A program made the position numbers and the translations under genes. A stretch of DNA of 64,000 bases, from positions 124,001 through 188,000 of the forward strand of contig NZ_VCIX01000091.1 of assembly GCF_006345825.1 (NCBI RefSeq), given 5' to 3'. This document shows positions 33,779 through 43,065 of the stretch, one piece after another (within the stretch, counting starts at the first letter, position 1; each line of letters begins with the position of its first letter). The notes below the pieces were generated by a model that worked only from the letters and a program-made list of their open reading frames with translations, did no database searches and was not told the DNA's origin. The stretch comes from Paenibacillus paridis (GTDB lineage: Bacteria; Bacillota; Bacilli; Paenibacillales; Paenibacillaceae).

Positions 33779-35818
33779 TCACTCCTCCTCCGTTATTTTG
33801 TCGTTAATGCCTCTTGCCAGCAGGTCGGCATAAAATTCTGCCCCCTCTTTGTTCAAATGCACGCCATCGGCGGAGAAAAAGTCTTCTTTGTCCTTACTAG
33901 CTGCATACCAGTCGACGAGCGTCACATTTTCGTTGCTGCCAGCCGTTTCCGCGAGCATTTCATTAACGGAATCCTGCCATTTGCGAGGCACTCGCGTGTT
34001 GATCAACAGGATGTGGCGCTCGCTTCCGATTGTCTCCAGAAGTTCACTCATTTGCTTCGCTGTGAAGATCCCATTTGTGCCAAGCTCGATAATGACCGTA
34101 TCTCCAAGCTGGTTGCTGCTTTTCATGGATTCAACAATGGCAGCGGCTTGGCGGAACTGCCTGCCGATTTTTCCATCGATCACGATGCCGGGAAACCACT
34201 TCTCGAGATAAGGTCCCGCATCCAGCAGTACGGAGTCGCCGATAGCTGTAATTTCTACGGGTTCCTTGTCGGAGCCTGCCGGTTCTTGTTCCGGAGCAGG
34301 GCTAATGGAGCCTTCGGATGGGACGCTCTCGGTATCCGGAGCCGGAGAAGCCGTAGGGGCAGGCTGCTCTACCACGGCATGATCGACAGCTGGCGGCAGG
34401 CTTTCATTTTTTACGGGCCGGGCAGGTTTGCTATTTTCTTGCTTCTGCGGCTCATGAGGCTCGGGCGTTGTCTCTGGGTGAGGCGTAACTTCCGCAACCA
34501 ACTCGCCTTGCTTAACGTGATCTGTTGGCGGAGTTTCCTCCTCGTTGTTGGCATTTACAATTTGGGAGTGCAAATTTTTTAGATTCACGCTGGCAGATTG
34601 CAAATCGGCGCTGCTCATACAGGATACGGTGGTAACGACAAGCACCGATGCGGTGAAATAGCCGGCTGACCGTTTGATTCGACCAAAGGGGATACGGCGG
34701 ACAGCTTGCTGCTTCAATAGGCTTGCGAATCTCTCTAGTGCGCCGTGGCGGATCGGTTCTTCAATGAACCGCCAAGACAACTCAGCCAAAATCAAGGTTA
34801 GCACGACCTGCGTCATTGCCCGAAGCGGGTGTAGTTCACCGCTCTCGGCGGCAGGTGTAGTCAGCACAATAATCGGATAATGGTACAAGTAAATGCCATA
34901 GGAACGAACGCCTATCCACGTAAGCGCTTTGCTGCCGACGAGGCGGGCAAGTTTGCTTGCGGGATGGGCAAGGGCTGCAACCACGACGGCCGTTGCAACA
35001 GAGAACAGTACCATGCCGCCGCGGTAAAGGAAGGAATCGTACTCGCCGACTTTTCCGATCATAAGTAAAACAATGACAAGGCCCGCGGTTCCGGCTGTAT
35101 CGAGCAGCATGCGGCTGCGGGAGGAGATCGCATCGGACAGCTTCCAACTCGGCCATACAATGGCAAGCGCTGCTCCTATAAGAAGGGAGAAGGCTCTGGT
35201 GTCTGTGCCGTAATATACACGGCTAGGATCTGCACCCGGCTGGTATAGCAGTATCATGGCGCCAGCGGATAAGGCGGCAGCAGCCAGCGTCCAGAGAGCA
35301 AGCTTGCCACGTTTGGGCACGAAGCGAATGACGGCGACCAGCAGTAGCGGCCAAACGAGATAGAATTGTTCCTCTACGGCAAGTGACCATAAGTGGCCGA
35401 ATGGGGAGGCGGGACCGAAGCTTTCAAAGTAGGATACTTCATGAAAAATCAGCCACCAGTTACTAATATAAAGCAGTGCCGAGCCGATATCGCCTTTCAA
35501 GGAGAGCAGACGGTTAGCATCGCTCATGGCAAGCCATAAAGAAACGGCAGCTAGCATAATGAACATAGCAGGCAGTAAACGGCGGGCACGCCGGATTAAA
35601 AATGTTTTCAGGTTAAGCTTCTTATTTTGATTTAGCTGCTTGAGCAGAATGTCCGTGATGAGATACCCAGAGAGGACAAAAAATAGGGTTACCCCAAGCA
35701 AGCCGCCAGGTACCCATTTTACGTTCAAATGATAGGCAATAACGGCCAGGACAGCTATAGCCCGCAGGCCGTCGATTCCCGGCATGTAACGGCTGCTGCT
35801 GCCAATAGGCTTAGGCAT
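33779..35818 (-). CDS. OatA-like O-acetyltransferase (acyltransferase 3 plus SGNH domain)
   Basis: A 679-residue membrane protein. The N-terminal acyltransferase 3 domain (about 1-370, about ten helices) opens MPGIDGLRAIAVLAVIAYHL. After a helix near 385-405 comes a Pro/Glu-rich linker (about 410-520) and an extracellular SGNH esterase-like domain with ITAIGDSV, ELGTNG and the D-x-x-H pair in ADGVHLN. This layout matches OatA/YrhL proteins, which acetylate peptidoglycan or other wall glycans and confer lysozyme resistance. GGAGGAG precedes ATG 35818. Confidence 0.88.
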   Translation of the reverse strand: MPKPIGSSSRYMPGIDGLRAIAVLAVIAYHLNVKWVPGGLLGVTLFFVLSGYLITDILLKQLNQNKKLNLKTFLIRRARRLLPAMFIMLAAVSLWLAMSDANRLLSLKGDIGSALLYISNWWLIFHEVSYFESFGPASPFGHLWSLAVEEQFYLVWPLLLVAVIRFVPKRGKLALWTLAAAALSAGAMILLYQPGADPSRVYYGTDTRAFSLLIGAALAIVWPSWKLSDAISSRSRMLLDTAGTAGLVIVLLMIGKVGEYDSFLYRGGMVLFSVATAVVVAALAHPASKLARLVGSKALTWIGVRSYGIYLYHYPIIVLTTPAAESGELHPLRAMTQVVLTLILAELSWRFIEEPIRHGALERFASLLKQQAVRRIPFGRIKRSAGYFTASVLVVTTVSCMSSADLQSASVNLKNLHSQIVNANNEEETPPTDHVKQGELVAEVTPHPETTPEPHEPQKQENSKPARPVKNESLPPAVDHAVVEQPAPTASPAPDTESVPSEGSISPAPEQEPAGSDKEPVEITAIGDSVLLDAGPYLEKWFPGIVIDGKIGRQFRQAAAIVESMKSSNQLGDTVIIELGTNGIFTAKQMSELLETIGSERHILLINTRVPRKWQDSVNEMLAETAGSNENVTLVDWYAASKDKEDFFSADGVHLNKEGAEFYADLLARGINDKITEEE

Positions 35819-36133
35819 GTCGGGCTCCTCCTTTGCTTAAAGAAGGTAACAGAATGCAGAAAGTAAGGCGGGTCAGCAGAAAAAAGCGGGTGTAGCGGTG
35901 GTGGATGTTCGTACCGGTGATAAAGATGTTGTTCAGCCCCTCTGGAAGATAAATCGTTGTATAGCAAGTATAGGCCTGAATGTTGGAAAATGCGTAACAG
36001 AACAGTTACAAATAGGTATCAAAACGGAAACAAATACAGGCCGGCGAGAACGATAGCCGCTAGCTGCTGGGAGTATGTTTCAGCCAGGGAAGGGAACGGT
36101 AATGCTAAAGCTACTATTTAGGAGGATAAATGA
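35819..36133. other. Divergent intergenic region
   Basis: It holds the start regions of the OatA-like gene (minus) and the propeller gene (plus). GGAGGA precedes each start. I found no clear promoter pair, operator or gene here. Confidence 0.5.
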
Positions 36134-37393
36134 ATGATGAACCTTGCCAAAAAGAGTTTGGTTTTGCTGCTTGTTCTGGCATGGATGACGATAACATCCG
36201 TAACCCCTGCCATGGCTGCTAAGCGGGAAGAACCTTTAAAAGCGGCTTTTGTTCGGGGCGGCGAGCTTTGGCTAAAGGAGGGAACACGGGAGAAAAGGTT
36301 GGCTGCAGGACCCTTTGTGCGCCGCCCGAAATGGTCCTTTGACGGGAAATGGCTGGCCTTTACGAAAGGGGAAGAGGAGCAGGAGCTGTGGGTGCTAGAG
36401 CTCCGCAGCGGAAAGGCGAGCCTTGTCTCGCCAAAAGGAGGCGGAAGATTTCAATGGTCGCCGAAGGATCGGAAGCTTGCATACCAAACGGAAGGGCTAT
36501 TGTCCTATGTGGATGCGGATCAACCAGATAAGCCGCTCGGCCAGGCCGCAGGGATCGGCAATTTTTCATGGCTTCCGGCTGGCGGTGGCTTCTTCGCTTC
36601 CTCGCAATCGGAGCTGCTGCCTGACGGCTGGACGCCGATCAGCCTATATCAAATCCCGCTGCAAGCACTGGGCGATGCAAGCCAGTATATAACCGTTCAT
36701 GTACTGCCTAAGCCTTCCGATGATTTTTTTGCAGTCGATACAAGTCTATTTAAATGGTCTGCAGATGGACGTTGGATCGCTTTCCTTGCAAAGCCGACGG
36801 CTTCCTTGTCTGCTGACAGCAATACGTTATGTGTGATTACTGCCGATGGTGTCGTCTTTCGTACGCTGGATGAAATGGTCGGCAACGAGGAATGGTTTGC
36901 ATGGGCTGAGAGTGGCGATCAGCTTGCCTATATTGCCGGTATTGGGCGCGAAGCCACCCATAATAAACAGCTTAAGGTACTGTCGGTAACGCATGAGAAA
37001 GGCTCTGCCTACACTCCGGAGGGGTATGTGGACCAAGCGTTTGCCTGGCAGGACCTTCGTCACATCGCGGTGTCGCGCGCAGTGGAATTGAAGCCGGAGA
37101 GCGGTGCGGTAGCGGCAGCCCTTCCGTTTATCGCACGAGTGGAATTGGAGAGCGGTAAACAAACCTCTATCACGCAACCCTCCGCTAATTTTGGCGCCTA
37201 TTATCCGGTAGGACTTCAATCGAAGCTGGCTTGGGTAATTCACGGACAAGCAGCAGCTCGTGTTATTGTTGCTGAACAAGACGGCAGGCAGCCGGTAGAG
37301 TGGATCAAAGAGGTCGACAGTGCGGATTCTTATTATGGACAGTGGCGATGGCCGGCGGTCCTTTCCTTTTATGAGCGACCTTCCGCGAAGTAA
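36134..37393 (+). CDS. Secreted TolB-like beta-propeller protein
   Basis: A 419-residue protein with a signal peptide (cleavage near TPAMAAKRE). It carries repeated propeller blades with the pattern PKWSFDGKWLAFTK, FQWSPKDRKLAYQT, FKWSADGRWIAFLA and FAWAESGDQLAYIA. Such WD40/TolB-like domains bind partners and are not usually enzymes. There is no lipobox or anchor. It lies between envelope genes (OatA-like, TagO), so a wall-related or surface role is possible but unproven. AGGAGG is 11 bases before ATG 36134. Confidence 0.75.
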   Translation: MMNLAKKSLVLLLVLAWMTITSVTPAMAAKREEPLKAAFVRGGELWLKEGTREKRLAAGPFVRRPKWSFDGKWLAFTKGEEEQELWVLELRSGKASLVSPKGGGRFQWSPKDRKLAYQTEGLLSYVDADQPDKPLGQAAGIGNFSWLPAGGGFFASSQSELLPDGWTPISLYQIPLQALGDASQYITVHVLPKPSDDFFAVDTSLFKWSADGRWIAFLAKPTASLSADSNTLCVITADGVVFRTLDEMVGNEEWFAWAESGDQLAYIAGIGREATHNKQLKVLSVTHEKGSAYTPEGYVDQAFAWQDLRHIAVSRAVELKPESGAVAAALPFIARVELESGKQTSITQPSANFGAYYPVGLQSKLAWVIHGQAAARVIVAEQDGRQPVEWIKEVDSADSYYGQWRWPAVLSFYERPSAK

Positions 37394-37417
37394 AGGCTTC
37401 GTGGCAAGCGGGGCATA

Positions 37418-37449
37418 CAAAAAGAACCGGGAATGTTGTCCCCGGTTCT
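37418..37449 (-). terminator. Terminator of the tagO gene
   Basis: On the minus strand AGAACCGGGG pairs with CCCGGTTCT and ends in TTTTT. It may also slow plus-strand transcripts from the propeller gene. Confidence 0.85.
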
Positions 37450-37453
37450 GATC

Positions 37454-38425
37454 TTAAATTTGGACTAGCAGCAAAATGATGGACGATAGGCAGAGGCAAG
37501 TACTGATCAGGCATAGAAACATGACCACCTGCTTGTGGTTAAGGCCTGCGCGCAGCAAGCGGTAATGGGCTTGGCTGGCGTCTGCCTGATAAATGGCTTT
37601 GCCCTGCATCATTCTTCTGATCACGACGAACAAATTATCGAAAATAGGTACGCCGAGCGCCAAAATAGGAATAAACAGCGACATGACGGTAGCCTGTTTA
37701 AATGCGCCGTCGAGCGCGATAACGGCCAATATGAACCCGAGGAAGGTAGCCCCGGCGTCCCCCATGAATATTTTGGCTGGCGGCTTGTTATAGCGTAAAT
37801 AAGCAATCGTAACGCCTACCAAAATAATTGCCATAATGGCGGAGTTCGACTGCCCTTTTGCTATGGCGACGACGAACAGCGTAACTGCGGAAATGGCGGA
37901 TAGCCCGCCGGCAAGCCCGTCCATCCCATCGGAGAAGTTGATGACGGTCGTTACGCCGAATATCCATAGGATCGTAAGCGCAAATTGTAATATTTCCGGC
38001 AATAAGACGTATTCGCCGGAAAGTGGATTATAAAAGCCTGTGAACGATATGCCGGAAGCATAAACGAGCACTGCCGCTGAAATTTGTACGATAAATTTAG
38101 GGAGTGACGGAAAGTCCTTGCCCTTTGTCTTGTACCAATCGTCAACGGTTCCTATGACCAGCAGCAGCACGCCGCCGACAAAGATTGCTCCCGTTTGCAG
38201 CGAGAAATCTCTCGTAACTAGCAAATACGTGAGGAAGAAACCGATAAATATGACATAGCTTGCCGTAAGGGGAATAGGCTCCCTGTGAAGCTTGCGCTCA
38301 ACGTCTTTGCGGGGCTTGTCCACAAAATCGAGGCGGAATGCCAGCCTTCCAAACGGGGGAATCAGGAAATAAACGATCGCAAAGGACAACAACAAAGAGA
38401 AGACGTATAAAATGTTCGTCACCAC
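37454..38425 (-). CDS. tagO: Undecaprenyl-phosphate GlcNAc-1-phosphate transferase (TagO/WecA family)
   Basis: A 323-residue membrane enzyme of the MraY/WecA family with about ten helices. The conserved loops are visible: GTVDDWYK, NFSDGMDGLAGG with the catalytic aspartates, and FMGDAGATFLGF. It should transfer GlcNAc-1-phosphate to undecaprenyl phosphate, the first step of wall teichoic acid or other secondary wall polymer synthesis, the kind of polymer to which SLH domains attach. The start is GTG 38425 with a weak ribosome site, so the exact N-terminus is uncertain. Confidence 0.88.
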   Translation of the reverse strand: MVTNILYVFSLLLSFAIVYFLIPPFGRLAFRLDFVDKPRKDVERKLHREPIPLTASYVIFIGFFLTYLLVTRDFSLQTGAIFVGGVLLLVIGTVDDWYKTKGKDFPSLPKFIVQISAAVLVYASGISFTGFYNPLSGEYVLLPEILQFALTILWIFGVTTVINFSDGMDGLAGGLSAISAVTLFVVAIAKGQSNSAIMAIILVGVTIAYLRYNKPPAKIFMGDAGATFLGFILAVIALDGAFKQATVMSLFIPILALGVPIFDNLFVVIRRMMQGKAIYQADASQAHYRLLRAGLNHKQVVMFLCLISTCLCLSSIILLLVQI

Positions 38426-38505
38426 CGTTAATTATTGAAGGAACAACAGAATTATACAGCGCAAGCAGAAAATTGTCGATTACAGATATCATAAGTGAGA
38501 AGAAC

Positions 38506-39867
38506 TTAATCTTCGGCTCCGGCCAATTGATTCATCCATTTACGCGAACGGAGTCGAATAGCGCCGCATGCCATGCGCACGATTTCCTCAATGGAAAGAA
38601 GAAAATATACCCCGTATACCGGCCATTTCAATACAAACGCCGCGAGCAAACCAAGCGGGACACCGATGAACCACGTGGCTCCGGCTTCCATCCGAAAGAC
38701 AAAGTGACTGTCTCCGCCGCTGTTCAAAATACCGCCCGCTACAATCATATTGAATGCTTTCACCGCGAAAAAGCCAGCAAAAACCCATAGCACGCCGATG
38801 CTGTAGCTATAAGTGACGGCCGTAAGCTGGAAGGCTGATAAATAGACCGGCGCGAGAACCGCCAACAGGAGCATAAGCAGCATGGACGAGAGTAGGCCAA
38901 ATCGGACAAATCGCTTTGCAAAAGCCAACGCCTCTTCCTTTTTCCCGGCGCCCAGCAGTTGGCCAATCATGATGCCCGCAGCGGCAGCGAGTCCGGATAG
39001 CAAGCCGAAGCTAAGTGCCTGAATCGGATAAGACAAGGTCATAGCTGTGAGCTGAGCGCCGCCCATTTTACCATAGATGATAGAGTAAGACGTTTCTCCT
39101 AGCACCCATAGCAGCTCCGTCAGGAGCAGCGGGTAGGTTGTTCGCAGAAAGCGGCCCGTCAGGCCTGAAGCCGTACCGAACAGCTCGCGGAGCCTCGCCG
39201 CACCGGGCAGCCTTCGGTAGTAAACAAGCCCGATCAATAAACCAGCTTCCATGATCCTAGCAATGACAGTAGCTGCAGCTGAGCCTTCGGCCCCAAGCCG
39301 GGGAAAGAAGCCATGGCCGAATATGAGGAAATAATTCAGAATTACGTTTACGATAACAGCTGCGAAGCTGATATACATCGGAAGCTTGACCGTTCCCGTG
39401 CTTCGCAAGACAGCAGAGTACATGATCGTTAGCATAGCGGGAATGTAGCTGAAGGAGATGAGGAACAGGAAGCGGGAGCCAGCGTTAATCACGTTGGCGT
39501 CATTTGTGAACAACCGCAGCCCATACTGGGGAAAAAGAGCTGTGCAAAGAGAGAAGAGCAGCGTAAAGGCGCCGCCGATAACAAGACCCAGCCCCAGAAG
39601 CCGGGATAGGCTTGTCGTATCCTGCCGGCCCCAATACTGCGCGGCAAAAATGGAAACCCCGGTTCCGATGCCCATGAGGACGACTGATAACACTGAATAC
39701 AGCTTTCCGGCAATGCCGACAGCAGCGATGGTATGCTCGCCAAGGCTGCCAACCATGAGCTGGTCCGTGAGCTGGAGCAACGCCATAATGAGGCTTTGCA
39801 GCGTAATCGGCACCGCGATTTTGAATACATTTTGATAGAAGCCAGCTTGCTGTTCCAAATGATTCAT
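38506..39867 (-). CDS. MATE-family multidrug efflux transporter
   Basis: A 453-residue membrane protein with twelve helices in two related halves. The N-terminal half has ITLQSLIMALLQLTDQLMVG and GIGTGVSIFAAQYWG, as in NorM/DinF-type MATE exporters. It should exchange a toxic or cationic compound for Na+ or H+. ATG 39867 gives the family's usual length, although GGGGAG lies right against it; a TTG nine bases further in would be better spaced. The frame stays open far upstream, through the leader terminator. The promoter, operator and leader are annotated separately. Confidence 0.88.
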   Translation of the reverse strand: MNHLEQQAGFYQNVFKIAVPITLQSLIMALLQLTDQLMVGSLGEHTIAAVGIAGKLYSVLSVVLMGIGTGVSIFAAQYWGRQDTTSLSRLLGLGLVIGGAFTLLFSLCTALFPQYGLRLFTNDANVINAGSRFLFLISFSYIPAMLTIMYSAVLRSTGTVKLPMYISFAAVIVNVILNYFLIFGHGFFPRLGAEGSAAATVIARIMEAGLLIGLVYYRRLPGAARLRELFGTASGLTGRFLRTTYPLLLTELLWVLGETSYSIIYGKMGGAQLTAMTLSYPIQALSFGLLSGLAAAAGIMIGQLLGAGKKEEALAFAKRFVRFGLLSSMLLMLLLAVLAPVYLSAFQLTAVTYSYSIGVLWVFAGFFAVKAFNMIVAGGILNSGGDSHFVFRMEAGATWFIGVPLGLLAAFVLKWPVYGVYFLLSIEEIVRMACGAIRLRSRKWMNQLAGAED

Positions 39868-39890
39868 CTCCCCGAAACAAGTGTTTGAAA

Positions 39891-39930
39891 CAAAAAAACA
39901 ACCCTTCTCTTGGAATAAGAAAAGGGTTGT
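39891..39930 (-). terminator. Attenuator-like terminator in the MATE leader
   Basis: On the minus strand a 12-bp stem (ACAACCCTTTTC pairing with GAGAAGGGTTGT, one mismatch) is followed by seven Ts. It lies between the promoter at 39976-40005 and the MATE start, so it must be read through for the gene to be expressed. Confidence 0.8.
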
Positions 39931-39975
39931 TCGATTAACTGAAAGCATTGCCCGTATGGAATTGGATATATTTGC

Positions 39976-40005
39976 ATTGTAAATTGAACGTTCATCCACT
40001 GTCAA
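39976..40005 (-). promoter_or_regulatory. MATE promoter with palindromic operator
   Basis: On the minus strand a perfect -35 TTGACA (40000-40005) and a -10 TACAAT (39976-39981) are 18 bp apart. Between them lies the perfect palindrome TGAACGTTCA (39985-39994), well placed for a TetR- or MarR-type repressor that is not encoded next door. Confidence 0.75.
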
Positions 40006-40108
40006 TCGCCAAAATCACGGAGCTAGCAAATAATCAATGCATCCTTCTCGTGATATCGGAATAAGGATAACCAACTACGGCTATAGGCCGAAGAGAGGCG
40101 GTTCCGCG

Positions 40109-41017
40109 ATGAAGCTGGATTGTGCCGTTATAGGCGGCGGGCCGGCGGGCTTAAACGCTGCATTGGTGCTCGGCAGGGCGAAGAGACACGTTATTGTGTT
40201 TGATCATAATAAGCCAAGAAACGCAGTGACGCGTCAGTCGCATGGCTTTCTGACAAGGGACGGCATGGAGCCCCGCGAGTTTCGCAGGCTGGCCCATGAG
40301 GACATCGCGCGTTATCCTTCAGTAACCATTAAGCCAGATAAGGTTACCGAGGTGAAGGCCGATCGGGCGGGCTTTGCGCTGACAACAAGCAATGGCGTTA
40401 TGTACCACGCACGGACAATTATTTTGGCGGCAGGCCTTAGGGAATCTTTGCCGGAGATACCAAGCGTCCGCGAGTTTTATGGCGTTAGCTTGTTTAGCTG
40501 CCCCTACTGTGACGGCTGGGAGCTGCGAGATAAACCGCTTGTTGTCATTTCCGAGGGTTCCAATCTATTCGCTTTAACCAAAATCGTCTACAATTGGAGC
40601 AAGAATCTCCTCGTATGCACTAATGGGAGAAATAGCTTGAATGCCGAGCAGCTCGGCCAGCTTAAACAAAAGGGCATTCAGGTGAATCTTCACCGAATCA
40701 AAGAGTTAACAGGCGAGCATGGACGGCTGAGGCGGATCCGATTTGAAAATAACACGGAATTTGAGCGCGATGGCGGCTTCGTTACCCCCTCTTGGGATCA
40801 AGCCGCTTCGTTTGGCGAAGCGCTTGGCTGCGCCATGACGCCGGGAGGCGGCTTTGCAACGGACGACTATGGCCGTACGAGCGTGCCGGGCGTATATGCG
40901 GCAGGTGATACCTCCATTATTGTGCCTGCCCAGCTCATTGTTGCCGCAGGCGAAGGAAGCAAGGCCGCCATCGGAGCCAATACTGATCTGTCCCATTGGG
41001 ACTTTTGGCGGGAGTAG
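40109..41017 (+). CDS. Thioredoxin reductase-like flavoprotein (CPYC)
   Basis: A 302-residue FAD-dependent oxidoreductase. The FAD motif GGGPAGLNAALVLG is at the N-terminus, the redox pair CPYC in LFSCPYCDGWEL, and the second FAD motif GVYAAGDTS near the C-terminus. The NADPH-binding segment normally containing GxGxxA is weak (VVISEGSNLFAL), so it may not be a normal NADPH-thioredoxin reductase. ATG 40109 follows GAGAGG; an ATG at 40037 would add a leader unlike the family. It is divergent from the MATE gene. The partner substrate is unknown. Confidence 0.82.
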   Translation: MKLDCAVIGGGPAGLNAALVLGRAKRHVIVFDHNKPRNAVTRQSHGFLTRDGMEPREFRRLAHEDIARYPSVTIKPDKVTEVKADRAGFALTTSNGVMYHARTIILAAGLRESLPEIPSVREFYGVSLFSCPYCDGWELRDKPLVVISEGSNLFALTKIVYNWSKNLLVCTNGRNSLNAEQLGQLKQKGIQVNLHRIKELTGEHGRLRRIRFENNTEFERDGGFVTPSWDQAASFGEALGCAMTPGGGFATDDYGRTSVPGVYAAGDTSIIVPAQLIVAAGEGSKAAIGANTDLSHWDFWRE

Positions 41018-41212
41018 AGCTGAATTATCGGTCCTTGGAACTGTTTAATAGCCGTCCGCCTAAACCAGCCGGGCGGCTGATAAATGAGGAATCTTAAAGT
41101 GAAGCAAGGTTTGTTAGAGCAGCAGGTTTAATGGGTATTGGTTGTGGACGAAAACCATCAGGAGATTTAGATGAAGCAAAAGGAATCATTCGTCGGAAGG
41201 AGGAGAGATGAT

Positions 41213-42022
41213 ATGCTTGAGAAGCTGCATCCAGATGACGGAGTTTTAAACCAGGTTCCGTTTATGAAGGACGAGCTGCAATATAATTTAATTCACTTAA
41301 TAACCGCGATTGACGGAGCAACAAGCTTAAAGTCGCCTGACGGGCGCCTTTTGTTTGCAGGCTCGCCCGGACATAATGCTTGGCTGTGGATTTCCGAGGA
41401 CGTAGACGATGACCGCAAAGTAGAGTTGATGAAGGAGCTTGTTTCCTACTATGATGGGACAGAGCTGCCCGGCATTTGCGGAGCGCCGCCAACAGCAGAG
41501 CTGTTTGCGAAAATCTATGGGGAAGCCAATCAGCGCGGTCATCATGCCTATATGATGATGGAAACTTATTTTTGCCCTAAAGCCATACGGCCAGCGAAGG
41601 TTAAGGGGAAAATGATTCAAGCGACAAGGCAGCATTTGGAGCTGGTTGCCGAATTTCTGGCAGGGTTCTCCGAGGATGCCTACGGTGCGTCGGTTATCCC
41701 TGCCAGCCAGCTGCCGGTCGCCGAGGGCATGATTATGAGAGGCAATTTGTATTTTTGGACGTTGGATGAGCTGCCTGTAGCCATGGCCAATATTGCTTAC
41801 CGTTCTCCGCGCCACGGTCGGATTAACGCGGTATATACTCCGCCAGTGCTGCGGAAGAACGGTTATGCGAGCGCGATCGTTGCTGGTCTTTGTTCGATTT
41901 TGGAGGAAGAGAATAGGAAGCCTATGCTGTATGCAGACGTTAAAAACCCAGCCTCCAATAAGGTATACAAAAACGTAGGTTTTATTGAGAGCGGCCCCAT
42001 TGCGGAAATTCGCTTTGGTTAG
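41213..42022 (+). CDS. GNAT-family N-acetyltransferase
   Basis: A 269-residue protein with an acetyl-CoA-binding GNAT domain in its C-terminal half: NAVYTPPVLRKNGYASAIVAG carries the pantetheine and pyrophosphate loop, followed by YADVKNPASNKVYKNVGF. The N-terminal half is a variant GNAT-like fold seen in two-domain acetyltransferases. The acceptor is unknown. AGGAGGAG precedes ATG 41213; an earlier ATG at 41171 lacks a site. Confidence 0.8.
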   Translation: MLEKLHPDDGVLNQVPFMKDELQYNLIHLITAIDGATSLKSPDGRLLFAGSPGHNAWLWISEDVDDDRKVELMKELVSYYDGTELPGICGAPPTAELFAKIYGEANQRGHHAYMMMETYFCPKAIRPAKVKGKMIQATRQHLELVAEFLAGFSEDAYGASVIPASQLPVAEGMIMRGNLYFWTLDELPVAMANIAYRSPRHGRINAVYTPPVLRKNGYASAIVAGLCSILEEENRKPMLYADVKNPASNKVYKNVGFIESGPIAEIRFG

Positions 42023-42062
42023 CGGCAGAATATCGGATTAACTGAAGAAAGTAGGAAAGTCG

Positions 42063-43001
42063 TTGAAAATAGATCGATTGCTGGCCATGACGGTGTTGCT
42101 CTTGAACCGTGGCCGGATCAGCGCCAAGGAATTGGCTGAGCGTTTTGAGGTCTCGACCAAAACGATTTACCGGGATATGGATACGCTCAGCCAATCCGGT
42201 ATTCCCGTCTTAGCCCATCAAGGCACGACGGGCGGATTCGAGATCATGGAGCAGTACACGATATCTCGGCAATATTTAACCTTAAGCGAGCTCTCGTCCA
42301 TGATTGCCGCCGTGAAAGGCGTGGGAATGGCGGTGGACGATACAGCCTACTCTACATTGCAGGATAAAGTGATGGCGCTGCTGCGCAAATCTGACAAGGA
42401 CAGCAATGGCCAGCGCGGCGAAAGCTTGGTGTTCGATCTTAATCCATGGGGACAGGGGCCGGAAGCGCGCCAAAAAGTCAATTTGTTCAAGCAAGCGATT
42501 GAAGATAAACGAATCGTGCAGTTGAGCTACATTAACCGCAATGGCACGGAAACGGAACGGACGGCAGAGCCCTATGCCCTGATTTTAAAAGGGAATATCT
42601 GGTATGTACACGCTTATTGCTTATTGCGCGGGGCATTCCGCGTTTTTCGTGTGTCGCGCATTCATCAAGCCGAAGCGCTGTCTGCAACCTTTGAGCGCCG
42701 CGAGGCTGCTGTGCTGGACAAGTATGCGTGGGATTCGGACTGGCTAGGAACGGATGAAGTGGAGGTTACGCTTGTTTTCCGCCCCCAGGCGCGTTACCGT
42801 GTCGGCGATTCCTTTCCTGCGGATAAAGTGACGATTGCCGAGGATGGCTCCTTGCGGGTCAAGAACAGCTTTGTGTTAGATGAGTGGTTTTATGGGATGC
42901 TGCTCAGCCATAGCGATCACGTAAAAGTCGAGCAGCCTGACTTTGTTGCGGAGCAAGTTATTCAGCGAGCCCGAAATATTATTGGACGATACGTTAACTA
43001 A
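42063..43001 (+). CDS. YafY-type transcriptional regulator with WYL domain
   Basis: A 312-residue regulator with an N-terminal DeoR-like helix-turn-helix (RISAKELAERFEVSTKTIYRDM). A central WYL domain follows (ILKGNIWYVHAYCLLRGAFR), then a WCX C-terminal part. WYL domains bind nucleic acid or small ligands. It starts at TTG 42063 with GGAAAG 4 to 5 bases upstream. It is followed by a GyrI-like protein, a common pairing in Firmicutes, and a palindrome at 43006-43015 may be its target. Confidence 0.87.
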   Translation: MKIDRLLAMTVLLLNRGRISAKELAERFEVSTKTIYRDMDTLSQSGIPVLAHQGTTGGFEIMEQYTISRQYLTLSELSSMIAAVKGVGMAVDDTAYSTLQDKVMALLRKSDKDSNGQRGESLVFDLNPWGQGPEARQKVNLFKQAIEDKRIVQLSYINRNGTETERTAEPYALILKGNIWYVHAYCLLRGAFRVFRVSRIHQAEALSATFERREAAVLDKYAWDSDWLGTDEVEVTLVFRPQARYRVGDSFPADKVTIAEDGSLRVKNSFVLDEWFYGMLLSHSDHVKVEQPDFVAEQVIQRARNIIGRYVN

Positions 43002-43005
43002 GACA

Positions 43006-43034
43006 GACAGCTGTCCAGATTCCCCGGTTACAAT
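43006..43034 (+). promoter_or_regulatory. Promoter of the GyrI-like gene with palindromic operator
   Basis: The perfect palindrome GACAGCTGTC (43006-43015) overlaps the expected -35, and TACAAT (43029-43034) is a good -10. Outer arms TGTCC and GGACA also repeat in inverse. The WYL regulator just upstream is the obvious candidate to bind here. Confidence 0.6.
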
Positions 43035-43065
43035 AAGGACAAATCCAAAGAAATGGGGAATCATC

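Noticed and set aside
33740..34582. A 280-codon plus-strand frame
   Set aside because: It lies opposite the OatA-like gene, whose SGNH motifs and ribosome site are clear. Its translation has no recognisable features.
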